Assembly: GCA_030267215.1 (NCBI GenBank)
Contig: JAJDJP010000006.1
Location: forward strand, 1 to 64,000
DNA: 64,000 bases
Direction: 5' to 3'
Source: Ruminococcaceae bacterium OttesenSCG-928-A16
GTDB taxonomy: Bacteria; Bacillota; Clostridia; Oscillospirales; Ruminococcaceae
Within the stretch, counting starts at the first letter, position 1; each line of letters begins with the position of its first letter. The position numbers and the translations under genes are program-made. Under the pieces are notes generated by a model that had not been told where the DNA came from, ran no database searches, and saw nothing but the letters and a program-made list of their open reading frames with translations. This document shows, piece by piece, positions 16,430-23,720 of the stretch.

Positions 16430-17338
16430 ATGAAGAATGGCAACACCCCACCTTCCATGGCAGAGCTGTTTCTCTTGCCCATGTTCTACCTTTTGCCGCA
16501 GGAGATATTAGATGTAACCAGCTATGCGGACTTTCCCCGCAGCCCTTATCAGGTGCGCGACAGCGACAAGTGGATGGAGGTATACCGGAGCGAACACTTC
16601 CAAAGAATCGTGTTGGACGGCATGGGCAATATGGTTTGGCGACAGCTGGGGATCAAGGCAATGATGGAATCCTATTCCGGCTACTCCCCATTGTGGATAC
16701 TGTGCCGATTGGATGTATGGCTGGGAGCGGCAATCGAAAAAGGATGGAATGTTCGCACGTTGTCCGCAGTGAGTCCCACATTCCAATTTCCTGTGTTTTC
16801 TCTGGCGGAGGCGGACTTTCTGTTCTATCTATTTGTAAAATCTGGCAAATTAGAGTGCCCGGTTGATGAAATCATTGCTATTGTCAAAGAGTACCCAGCC
16901 CATGAGGACTATGACCCTGCATGGAACAGCCGAGGGAAGAGAGATTTTTACCGAAAGTGGTACCATAGCCGTGCGAAAACCAAGGTGGATATGCTTGGGG
17001 ATGGGCTGGACTGGGAGCGGATGGCAAATGTCAGCGAAGATTCCCGGAATCAAATCGACTTAAGGATTGATTGCGAGTATTTTAGGCGTACTTTGTCTTC
17101 GACAGACCAAAAGATATGGGATTTGATGCTGGCGGAGTATACGCAGGAGCAGATTGCGAAGATATTGGGGTTTGCCAACCACACCCCTGTTACAAAACGT
17201 ATTAAGAAGATGCGCGCCGCCTTTTTAGAGTACCAAAAGGAAGAGGATTACGAGGAGCTGCCCCGTGGCCCCAAGGCACAAAACAATTGGGATGAGATGA
17301 CAGCGCTGCTGTTCCCCAAAAAACAATCAAAGAGCTAA
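16430..17338 (+). CDS. Mobile-element HTH protein with sigma-region-4-like C-terminus
   Basis: 302 residues. The C-terminal part (about 218-265) looks like a sigma-70 region 4 helix-turn-helix (TDQKIWDLMLAEYTQEQIAK ... HTPVTKRIKKMRAAF). The N-terminal part is not recognised. Such proteins are common in clostridial conjugative and mobilizable elements. The start is uncertain: AGGAGG lies 15-20 bases before ATG 16430, and a non-ATG start closer to it is possible. A terminator follows at once. Confidence 0.6.
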   Translation: MKNGNTPPSMAELFLLPMFYLLPQEILDVTSYADFPRSPYQVRDSDKWMEVYRSEHFQRIVLDGMGNMVWRQLGIKAMMESYSGYSPLWILCRLDVWLGAAIEKGWNVRTLSAVSPTFQFPVFSLAEADFLFYLFVKSGKLECPVDEIIAIVKEYPAHEDYDPAWNSRGKRDFYRKWYHSRAKTKVDMLGDGLDWERMANVSEDSRNQIDLRIDCEYFRRTLSSTDQKIWDLMLAEYTQEQIAKILGFANHTPVTKRIKKMRAAFLEYQKEEDYEELPRGPKAQNNWDEMTALLFPKKQSKS

Positions 17339-17339
17339 A

Positions 17340-17369
17340 CCTCTTGCCAGCTTTGGCAGGAGGTTTTTG
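17340..17369 (+). terminator. Intrinsic terminator after the HTH gene
   Basis: CCTCTTGCCA pairs with TGGCAGGAGG, followed by TTTTTG, directly after the stop codon. Confidence 0.8.
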
Positions 17370-17479
17370 TTGCCCTGTGCAATTTTGGCATGGGGCTTTT
17401 TTGTGTTCTGGAGAGGTGGTGTGGAAGGTTTTTAGAGAGGTGAGCATATGCACAGAAAGGTAGTTTTTTTGTGCGAGCA

Positions 17480-17565
17480 AGCACTGAATTTGTACGCCAA
17501 ATTCGCCTGCTGGGGGAGAATCCCCCAATCCCCCTGGCCGCTGGCCACACGAAGAAAGGTGAGCA
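17480..17565 (+). other. Candidate oriT region
   Basis: Just before the MobC-like gene are two inverted repeats, GAATTTGTACGCCAAATTC and GGGGGAGAATCCCCC, followed by a CCCCCTGGCCGCTGGCC stretch. Inverted repeats upstream of mobC are the usual place for a transfer origin in Firmicute mobilizable elements. The nick site is not identified, and no relaxase gene is present in the island. Confidence 0.4.
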
Positions 17566-17568
17566 CGA

Positions 17569-17889
17569 ATGTGTGAAAAGAAAACGGAACGCCTGCATTT
17601 AAGGGTGTGCCCCTCGTCCAAAGCAAAATTAGAAAATATGGCAAAACGAGCGGGCATCAGCTTGTCCAAAACAATGGAGCAGTTGATTGAAGAATCGCCC
17701 ATAAGGGAAATGCCGCCGCTAGACTATTTCCATCTTCTGAGCGGGTTGCGCCAGATTGGCACCAATATTAACCAGGTTGCCCATGTGGCCAATTACATGA
17801 AGGATGTTCATTACGCGGAATATATACAAAACTGGCGAGAGTTGCAGCAGATTATCTTGGAAATTCGAAGAAGTGTTGAGCTTCGGTAA
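17569..17889 (+). CDS. mobC: MobC-like relaxosome accessory protein
   Basis: 106 residues. The N-terminus resembles a ribbon-helix-helix DNA-binding region (TERLHLRVCPSSKAKLENMA), and the C-terminal LRQIGTNINQVAHVANYM segment (about 61-78) is the MobC hallmark. MobC helps the relaxase at oriT. AAAGGTGAG precedes the ATG. No relaxase gene follows, so the element is probably mobilizable only in trans, or is decayed. Confidence 0.78.
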   Translation: MCEKKTERLHLRVCPSSKAKLENMAKRAGISLSKTMEQLIEESPIREMPPLDYFHLLSGLRQIGTNINQVAHVANYMKDVHYAEYIQNWRELQQIILEIRRSVELR

Positions 17890-17917
17890 GAATAGTAGCA
17901 GAAGAGAGAGGATATTT

Positions 17918-18097
17918 ATGGAGAAAAAAGAACAGAGTGCCCAAACTCGATACAGAGTGGTGCGCCGAACCATCAACGGCTGCCCGGTAAGCATTTGGGC
18001 AGACACGCAGCAGCCTGCTACGAAAAATCCGGAAGTGCTGCAGTATTTGCTGGCGGCGCTGGAAGATAGGATGAAGCGGGAAGCAGTTGAAAAGTAA
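17918..18097 (+). CDS. Small conserved-looking mobile-element protein
   Basis: 59 residues from ATG 17918, with AGAGAGGA upstream. The longer ORF-track start at 17804 overlaps mobC in another frame and is unlikely. The sequence starts MEKKEQSAQTRYRVVRRTIN, has no recognised domain and is basic and soluble. Position between mobC and the recombinase suggests an element maintenance or regulatory role, which is not shown. A strong terminator begins at its stop codon. Confidence 0.6.
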   Translation: MEKKEQSAQTRYRVVRRTINGCPVSIWADTQQPATKNPEVLQYLLAALEDRMKREAVEK

Positions 18098-18136
18098 AAC
18101 CCAGTACCCGACTTTTTAGCCGGGTGCTGGGTTTTA
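18096..18136 (+). terminator. Strong intrinsic terminator
   Basis: AAAACCCAGTACCCG and CGGGTGCTGGGTTTT form a 15-position stem with one mismatch and a T-rich end. It separates the mob genes from the recombinase unit. Confidence 0.85.
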
Positions 18137-18168
18137 GCCTATAGAAAAATACGAGGAGAGGTAGTATA

Positions 18169-18276
18169 ATGAGAGCAATCCAACCGAGTGGTTGGCGCAC
18201 CTTGACAACTGTATACTCTAGCACAACGGGTCTTGCATATTCACACTTACAGAATATGCGAGGTTACTGGAAATGA
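18169..18276 (+). CDS. 35-residue leader ORF overlapping the recombinase start
   Basis: ATG 18169 follows GAGGAGAGG at normal spacing and encodes MRAIQPSGWRTLTTVYSST and more, ending MRGYWK. Its TGA overlaps the ATG of the recombinase (ATGA), so recombinase translation may depend on this leader. The recombinase has no good ribosome site of its own. The ORF is absent from the supplied track because of its length. No function is known to me. Confidence 0.6.
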   Translation: MRAIQPSGWRTLTTVYSSTTGLAYSHLQNMRGYWK

Positions 18277-19859
18277 AAAGAGTTTTGAACCTATATAGAG
18301 TTTCTACCAAAGGGCAGGTAGACCATGATGATATCCCGATGCAGCGTATTGCTTGCCGGGAGTTTGCCGAGAAACAGGGCTGGACAGTAGTTGACGAAGT
18401 GAATGAGAAGGGTGTTAGTGGCTACAAGAATTTAGCCGCTGACCGTGACGTTCTGGCTGGTATTTTGCAGGATGCCAAAGAAGGCAAGTTCGATATCCTG
18501 CTGGTCTTTATGCTGGACAGACTTGGCCGTAAATCCTTCGATACCCCCGGCGTTGTGATTGAACTGGCATCCTACGGTGTGGAGGTCTGGTCTGCCCAGG
18601 AAGGGCACATATGCTGTGCAACTCCAGAAGATCAGGTGACGCTGTTTCTAAAATGCTGGGGCGCAGAGGGTGAGAGCCGGAAAACATCCATTCGTGTAAA
18701 AGAGCGGTTCCACCAGTTGGTAGAACAAGGCTTGTGGCCGGGTGGCGTGGTGCCGCTGGGCTACCGGGCTGCCTACAAAGGCCGAATGAACAAGAAGAAC
18801 CAGCCCATCAAAGATTTAGAGATTGACCCACGGGAAGCCGAAATTGTAAGGGAGTTGTTCCATAAGACTGTGCACGAAGGTTACGGTTCCCACATGCTGG
18901 CAGCTATGCTCAACGAGCGCGGCCTGCACACCCACAACGGGGCGCGGTTCCAAAGCAACACAGTGCTCCGGGTGCTACGCAACCCCATCTACACAGGCTT
19001 TCTCACGGCGGGCGAAACTGTTTCACCCCACCTGCCAGATTTACAAATTGTGGAACAACCTATCTTCCTACGGGCCAATGAGATATTGGAGCAACGCAAG
19101 CCCATCAATGAGAAGAAGCGGCAGGTTGCCATGACGAACAAAGGCAAAGTGCTGCTATCTGGCAATGTTTACTGCGCCCACTGTGGTACGCGGCTGGCTT
19201 CCATCCGTTATACCGACTCCTATATCCGCAAGGATGGCTCGAAATACTTTGTGGAAGAGCCAAAATACCAGTGCTATCATCGTGCCCGTAGGCTGAATGA
19301 TTGCGATGGAGCGAATAACTACAAGGCGTCCAAGGTGGATGCGGTGGTGACGGAGGTTGCCAGAGAGGTATTGATGCAGATACAAGATACCCCCAAAGAC
19401 ATCTCAATTGAAACACGGCTGGACAGGCAGATACAAAATACTACTCAGGTGAAGAAGCAGCTTGAGCGACAGGTGGCCGAGAAACAACAGGAACAGGAGA
19501 CGCTGCAAGGAGAGATAGGAAAGTGTTTGCTAGGAAAAAGCCGTTTTACAGAGGATGTTTTGAGCGCTGAAATAGACCGCACAAAAGCTGAGCTGGATGC
19601 CTTAAAGCTGGAATTACAGGTAGCTAAAGATGAACTGGACAATCAACAAAAGACACGCGAGGGAATCAGTGGTGTATACGATCGTTTTATAAGCTGGGCG
19701 GACGAGTTTGATCAAGCGCCCCTGATGCGCAAGAAAGTGATTGTAAATGAACTGTTTGAGCGTGTGACCGTGGGGAAGGGTTATGTTATGAATGTAAAGC
19801 TGAACCCGGAATATGCGCAGTTCCTCCCCAGCGCCGCCGAATTGCAGGAAGTTGGTTAA
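18273..19859 (+). CDS. Large serine recombinase (integrase)
   Basis: 528 residues. The resolvase domain comes first, with the catalytic Ser in LYRVSTKGQ (about residue 11), then GVSGYK and MLDRLGRKS. The recombinase domain (about 160-270) has GYGSHMLAAMLNERGL. A zinc ribbon with CAHCG (about 300) and later Cys residues, and a coiled coil (about 390-460) complete the large serine integrase layout. It should integrate and, with a directionality factor, excise the island at the TAG core in tRNA-Asn. attR starts 49 bases after the stop, the normal arrangement for an element's own integrase. Translation is probably coupled to the 35-residue leader ORF. Confidence 0.93.
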   Translation: MKRVLNLYRVSTKGQVDHDDIPMQRIACREFAEKQGWTVVDEVNEKGVSGYKNLAADRDVLAGILQDAKEGKFDILLVFMLDRLGRKSFDTPGVVIELASYGVEVWSAQEGHICCATPEDQVTLFLKCWGAEGESRKTSIRVKERFHQLVEQGLWPGGVVPLGYRAAYKGRMNKKNQPIKDLEIDPREAEIVRELFHKTVHEGYGSHMLAAMLNERGLHTHNGARFQSNTVLRVLRNPIYTGFLTAGETVSPHLPDLQIVEQPIFLRANEILEQRKPINEKKRQVAMTNKGKVLLSGNVYCAHCGTRLASIRYTDSYIRKDGSKYFVEEPKYQCYHRARRLNDCDGANNYKASKVDAVVTEVAREVLMQIQDTPKDISIETRLDRQIQNTTQVKKQLERQVAEKQQEQETLQGEIGKCLLGKSRFTEDVLSAEIDRTKAELDALKLELQVAKDELDNQQKTREGISGVYDRFISWADEFDQAPLMRKKVIVNELFERVTVGKGYVMNVKLNPEYAQFLPSAAELQEVG

Positions 19860-19908
19860 GGCAAGCTGGCAAAGTATTAAAAATGACGATATAAAATTCT
19901 ATCTATTT

Positions 19909-19988
19909 CCGGTGTAATTCGTTACGTTTGTTAGAGCATGCGGCTGTTAACCGCAGGGTCGTTGGTTCAAGTCCAACTTGGGGAGCCA
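19909..19988 (+). other. attR: element arm joined to the tRNA-Asn 3' half
   Basis: The arm CCGGTGTAATTCGTTACG, then TTTGT, is followed by TAG (19932-19934) and then by the tRNA-Asn 3' part through CCA (to 19988). There is one mismatch to the intact tRNA (GTTCAAGTCC versus GTTCGAGTCC). The arm is the near-perfect reverse complement of the arm in attL. This fragment cannot make a tRNA because its 5' half is missing. Confidence 0.8.
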
Positions 19989-19990
19989 AA

Positions 19991-20027
19991 AACAAGAATC
20001 CCGCCATGGGCGGGGTTCTTGTTTTTT
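19991..20027 (+). terminator. Terminator after the split tRNA-Asn
   Basis: AACAAGAATCCCGCC and GGCGGGGTTCTTGTT pair with one mismatch, followed by TTTT. It is the original or sister terminator of the tRNA gene now represented by its 3' half. Confidence 0.85.
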
Positions 20028-20063
20028 ATTCTCTGGCTTGCATTTTGAGCTAATGGCCTTGCG

Positions 20064-20105
20064 GTTATTACAGCCGTGCGGCGTTAACCGTAAGGGTTGG
20101 GGGGG
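20064..20105. pseudogene. Decayed tRNA-Asn remnant
   Basis: TGCGGCGTTAACCG within this stretch resembles the anticodon arm TGCGGCTGTTAACCG with a deletion, and GGGTTGG follows as in the T arm. It may be an older right junction, which would fit a previous round of integration at the same tRNA. Similarity is short and partial. Confidence 0.4.
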
Positions 20106-20106
20106 G

Positions 20107-20188
20107 CTTCTGCGTTCTCTAGTACTGTACGTATGCAAGGCCTTTGTACTATCAAATGAGTGTGTAGAGGAAAATGTAATAAAATGCC
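20107..20188. repeat. Post-tRNA direct repeat, right copy
   Basis: Diverged copy of 2377-2460 (CTAGTACTGTACGTATGC ... AAAATGCC). It lies after the right tRNA remnants as the left copy lies after the intact tRNA. Confidence 0.65.
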
Positions 20189-20245
20189 TAGGACAATTTA
20201 GCTGCCTGGATATTTAGTAAGGAAACTCCATAGAAGCGACTGTAG

Positions 20246-20434
20246 CTCTCGGAAGGAATAAAATTTAAGTGCATAGGCCTTACTGGGGCTCATAGTTACG
20301 AATATACCGTTACCTCTGTCGATAGTGCAAATAATGATAGGAACATGTCTGGCAACCCATTTGTGTATAACATCTCCTTGATGAGGGGGTACACCACCGG
20401 CCTACATAGCCAGTACGCCCTTGTGTCTAAATAA
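20246..20434 (+). pseudogene. Orphan C-terminal coding fragment
   Basis: An open frame of 62 codons without a plausible start ends at TAA 20432-20434, 11 bases before a perfect terminator. It encodes AHSYEYTVTSVDSANNDR and later NISLMRGYTTGLHSQYALVS, which looks like the tail of a secreted or surface protein. I read it as the 3' end of a gene truncated at the island boundary. The original family is not recognised. Confidence 0.4.
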
Positions 20435-20445
20435 AGCCCTTAAAT

Positions 20446-20476
20446 AAAAAAGACAGGCCTAAGGCCTGTCTTTTTT
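20446..20476. terminator. Intrinsic terminator
   Basis: AAAAAGACAGGCC-TAA-GGCCTGTCTTTTT is a perfect stem with T-runs in both directions. It can serve the fragment on the plus strand and the esterase gene on the minus strand. Confidence 0.85.
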
Positions 20477-20528
20477 ATTTATTTCCTATTCAGCTGCGGA
20501 ATAACAGCAGTATTGCTGCCGGTGTATT

Positions 20529-21170
20529 CTATTCGCCCGACAGCTGTTGTTTGGTTACTAGCTCTGCCAATGTTTTGCCCAATACTTCGTGCGCCTCTAC
20601 CGTAAGATGAACACCATCTGCTTCATCGGCAGAGATAACGGTGCCGGCATCGAAAAATGGCAGGTTTAATTCCTGCGCCACCAGCTTGTAGGCGGCGGCC
20701 AGTTGTTCGCTTTTTTTGTCTGCGCCGGGGCCAAAGCCGCCCAAAGTGTCGTACTTGCTATAGCAGGGAATAATGGGGGTGGGGGCAACCAAAAGAATGT
20801 TTGGCTCATTGCGCCAGGCCTCGGTATGCATTGCCTTTTGCAGCAAACGGCGCATTCCCTTGGCAATCATGCCGGCCTCTACCCCAAAGCGGCCCTTGGT
20901 GTCGTTGGTTCCCAGCATAACAATCAGCAAATCCAGCGGCATGTGGCTCATCATTAAGGGGGTAATAGTTGCAAGGCCGCTCAGGCCTTCGGTTAAGGGG
21001 TCATCAAAAACAGTGGTGCGGCCCGGCAGGCCTTCTTCTACAACATGGTAGCCGCTGCCAAGCGCACTTGCCAGCACCCTTGGCCAGCGCTGTGCAAAAC
21101 TGTAGCGCCCCCCGGTAGTTGCCGCATAGCCATAGGTGTTGCTGTCTCCAAAGCACAGTATGGTTTTCAT
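20529..21170 (-). CDS. SGNH/GDSL-family esterase
   Basis: 213 residues with the four SGNH blocks: FGDSNTYGYA (catalytic Ser, about residue 9), a glycine block near GLPGRTT, MLGTNDTKGRFG (Asn), and DGVHLTVEAHEVLG (Asp/His, about 191-204). It is cytoplasmic, with no signal peptide. It sits 12 bases after the RpiR-family regulator in the same direction and faces away from the sialic-acid operon, so removal of O-acetyl groups from imported sialic acid is a reasonable guess. Other family members deacetylate xylo-oligosaccharides, so the substrate is open. Confidence 0.8.
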   Translation of the reverse strand: MKTILCFGDSNTYGYAATTGGRYSFAQRWPRVLASALGSGYHVVEEGLPGRTTVFDDPLTEGLSGLATITPLMMSHMPLDLLIVMLGTNDTKGRFGVEAGMIAKGMRRLLQKAMHTEAWRNEPNILLVAPTPIIPCYSKYDTLGGFGPGADKKSEQLAAAYKLVAQELNLPFFDAGTVISADEADGVHLTVEAHEVLGKTLAELVTKQQLSGE

Positions 21171-21182
21171 GGTATTTTCCCC

Positions 21183-22046
21183 TTAAAGCATTTTTTTGGC
21201 AATGGCCTTTGTGGTGGCCTCGCCGTTGGCAATGGTGGTTTCCATATCCCGCCGGCAAAACTCGTTATACAGCACATCTATAATATAAAGCAGGCTCATT
21301 TTGGTTGCTACGCTGCCCATTTGCAACGGCCCTTCGCGGCTGCCGCATTGCAGCACCACATCGGCATATTGTGCGGCCTCGCTTTGTGGAAACCCAGTTA
21401 CCAAAATAACCTTGCCGCCCACACCATGCACCTGTGGCAGCATATCAATCAAATCGCGCGTGGCACCCGAATACGAGAAAAACAGGATGACATCACCCGC
21501 CTCAAGCAGGCTTGCCGCCATGGCTTGGTGGTGGTTATCTTGAATGGTGTGGAATTTGTTGCTGGCAGTCATAAACCGGCCCCATGCCTCCATAGCCATT
21601 AGCAAGCTGCCGCCCTGCCCAAAGCAATACACCGCTTTTGCGCTTTGCAATAAATCCACCGCTAAGGTTATGTCTTCGGCGCGCAGCAATTTCATGGTTT
21701 GCGCTAAAGTTTCCACATCGCTGTGGTATAATTTTTTCAGCATATCTTCAATGCTGTCGTCTGGCTTTACTTTGCCGTAAACCTCGTACCGGTCGTCGCC
21801 TGCCAGCGCGGGCACGGTGCTTTTGGCAAGTTCTAGCTTAAAATCGTTATATCCCTCAAAACCCAAGGTGCGGCAAAACCTAAAAATGGTTGCGTCGGCT
21901 ACGTCGGCACCCGCCGCCATGTTCGAAATAGTCATGTATTGGCTTTCTACCTTATTCTGAAAAAGAAAGTCTGCCACTTTTTTTTCGGTTTTGGTTAGCG
22001 AGGGGTATTTCTCTTTAATAAGCTCTATTACATCTTTTCGAATCAT
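21183..22046 (-). CDS. RpiR/MurR-family transcriptional regulator
   Basis: 287 residues. The N-terminal HTH_6 domain (about 1-77) has EKKVADFLFQ, MTISNMAAGADVADATIFRF and CRTLGFEGYNDFK. The C-terminal SIS sugar-phosphate domain (about 125-260) has AKAVYCFGQGGS and DVILFFSYSGATRDLID. Such regulators control amino-sugar and sialic-acid genes and respond to a phosphosugar such as ManNAc-6-P or GlcNAc-6-P. It is divergent from the transporter operon, with palindromes in between, which suggests it represses both directions. Confidence 0.88.
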   Translation of the reverse strand: MIRKDVIELIKEKYPSLTKTEKKVADFLFQNKVESQYMTISNMAAGADVADATIFRFCRTLGFEGYNDFKLELAKSTVPALAGDDRYEVYGKVKPDDSIEDMLKKLYHSDVETLAQTMKLLRAEDITLAVDLLQSAKAVYCFGQGGSLLMAMEAWGRFMTASNKFHTIQDNHHQAMAASLLEAGDVILFFSYSGATRDLIDMLPQVHGVGGKVILVTGFPQSEAAQYADVVLQCGSREGPLQMGSVATKMSLLYIIDVLYNEFCRRDMETTIANGEATTKAIAKKML

Positions 22047-22170
22047 TACACAACACCATCCTGAAAAATTATTTCATTGTGATGATTGTACAGGATAATT
22101 CAAAAAACCGCAATAGAGTGGGCTGTATTTCTGTAGTATTGGTATTCAAATTGGCGAACCAACCAAAAAA

Positions 22171-22226
22171 AGAAATTAATTTTCGTAATATATAACAATT
22201 GAAAAAATATTTTTTGATGTTATACT
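22171..22226 (+). promoter_or_regulatory. Promoter and candidate RpiR operators of the sialic-acid operon
   Basis: TTGAAA (22199-22204) and TATACT (22221-22226) are 16 bases apart. A near-perfect palindrome TGAAAAAATATTTTTTGA (22200-22217) covers the spacer, so a bound repressor would block polymerase. A second, weaker palindrome, AGAAATTAATTTTC, lies 15 bases upstream. Confidence 0.55.
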
Positions 22227-22291
22227 ACAGGCAAGAGGGATAAGTGAAGCGCAGCTTATCACCACTACAAATTTATGGAGGATTATGACAT

Positions 22292-23635
22292 ATGAAGAAA
22301 AAACTTGCTTTGTTTTTGGCCGCTTTAATGGCCATGGCCTCACTGGCCGGCTGCGGTGGCACCACCGCACCCCCAAGCAGCAGCGCCACCGCTACCCAGC
22401 CCAGCAGCACTGCCGCAACCGGAGATTTAACGGCCGAAATTACCTGGTGGAGCTTCCCCACGTTTGACGACAAAACCGGAACATACGACCAAAAGCTGAT
22501 TGATGCCTTTAATGAAAAATACCCCAACATTACCGTAAAGCTAGAAATGATTGACTTTACCTCTGGCCCCGAAAAAATAACCACTGCCATACAGGGTAAC
22601 ACCGCCCCCGACGTACTTTTTGACGCCCCCGGCCGCATTGTAGATTACGGCAAAAGCGGTGTGCTGGCAAACTTGAATGATTTGTTTACCGATGAAATGA
22701 AAAACGATGTTGGCAACCCCAATATTGTAGAAGCTTGCGGCGATGGCGAAAATTACTGGATGTACCCGCTAAGCGTTGCGCCTTTTGTAATGGCTTACAA
22801 CAAAACCCTGCTAGAAAAAGAGGGCTTGTTGGATATGCTGAACCTGGAAGGCGACCGCACCTGGACCACCGATGAATTTACCGCCTTAAACGAGGCGCTG
22901 GCCGCAAAAGGCCACACCAACGGCTTGGTATTTTGCATGGACCAAGGCGGAGACCAAGGCACCCGCGCACTAATTGCAAACCTTTATTCTTCGTCTATTA
23001 CAAACGATAGCCTGACAGAGTATACCATTAACGACGCAAACGGCGTAAAGGCCATGCAGTATGTTATGGACCAAGTGGCCGCCGGCAATTTAGGCAATGG
23101 TGCCTCGTACAACGGTGGCGGCGCTATCGAGCAATTTGTTGCGGGCACGGTTAGCTCGGCCCTGCTGTGGAGCCCGGGCCTAGACCTAAACAACAAAGAA
23201 GCACTGGCTGCCAATGGCATAGAAGCCGTTGCCGTGCCCCTGCCCAGCGATAACGGCAAACCCAATGCTACCGAATATTTGGTGAATGGTTTTTGCGTGT
23301 TTGACAATGGCGACGCCGACAAAATTGCCGCCAGCAAACTTTTTGTAGAGTTTGTTTGCGACGATGCAGAATGGGGCCCCAAAAACGTGGTAGCCACCAA
23401 CTGTTTCCCCGCACGCCAAAGCTATGGAGAGCTATACCCCGGCAACGAAAACATGGCCTTCTATGGCAGCCTTTCGCAGTACTACGGTGTTTACTACAAC
23501 ACCATCGATGGCTTTGCCTCGATGCGTCCGGCATGGTTCTCTAATGTTCAGGCCGCCCTTACGGGAGACAAAACCGCCGAGCAAGCCATGAACGATTTTG
23601 TTCAGGACGCCAACAAAGCAATTGAGGCAGCATAA
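22292..23635 (+). CDS. Sugar ABC transporter substrate-binding lipoprotein
   Basis: 447 residues. A lipoprotein signal peptide (KKKLALFLAALMAMASLAGC, lipobox LAGC at about 17-20) is followed by a Ser/Thr/Ala linker and an extracellular solute-binding family 1 domain (ITWWSFPTFDDKTGTYDQKL, EKYPNITVKLEMIDF). First gene of the operon with two permeases, NanA, ROK kinase and epimerase, so sialic acid or a related amino sugar is the likely ligand. No ATPase gene is present here; such CUT1 systems often share an MsmK-type ATPase encoded elsewhere. Confidence 0.88.
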   Translation: MKKKLALFLAALMAMASLAGCGGTTAPPSSSATATQPSSTAATGDLTAEITWWSFPTFDDKTGTYDQKLIDAFNEKYPNITVKLEMIDFTSGPEKITTAIQGNTAPDVLFDAPGRIVDYGKSGVLANLNDLFTDEMKNDVGNPNIVEACGDGENYWMYPLSVAPFVMAYNKTLLEKEGLLDMLNLEGDRTWTTDEFTALNEALAAKGHTNGLVFCMDQGGDQGTRALIANLYSSSITNDSLTEYTINDANGVKAMQYVMDQVAAGNLGNGASYNGGGAIEQFVAGTVSSALLWSPGLDLNNKEALAANGIEAVAVPLPSDNGKPNATEYLVNGFCVFDNGDADKIAASKLFVEFVCDDAEWGPKNVVATNCFPARQSYGELYPGNENMAFYGSLSQYYGVYYNTIDGFASMRPAWFSNVQAALTGDKTAEQAMNDFVQDANKAIEAA

Positions 23636-23661
23636 TAAACGGCAATAACGCAGGTTAGCGG

Positions 23662-23694
23662 CATGCCCGCCCCTATATAGTTTGGGCGGGCATG
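23662..23694 (+). terminator. Intercistronic hairpin after the binding-protein gene
   Basis: CATGCCCGCCC pairs with GGGCGGGCATG and TTGTTT follows. Such hairpins protect the binding-protein transcript and reduce expression of the downstream permeases. Confidence 0.65.
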
Positions 23695-23720
23695 TTGTTT
23701 ACAAACAGGAGTGACAAGCG

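Noticed and set aside
18260-18290. Possible self-targeting by spacer 7, since the integrase gene also starts ATGAAAAGAGT
   Set aside because: The match stops after 11 bases and the upstream ribosome-site sequence differs, so it is not a protospacer.
19947-20138. Minus-strand ORF ending in LPKLDLNQRPCG
   Set aside because: A well-known false ORF type over tRNA genes; it covers the tRNA-Asn fragment and terminator.
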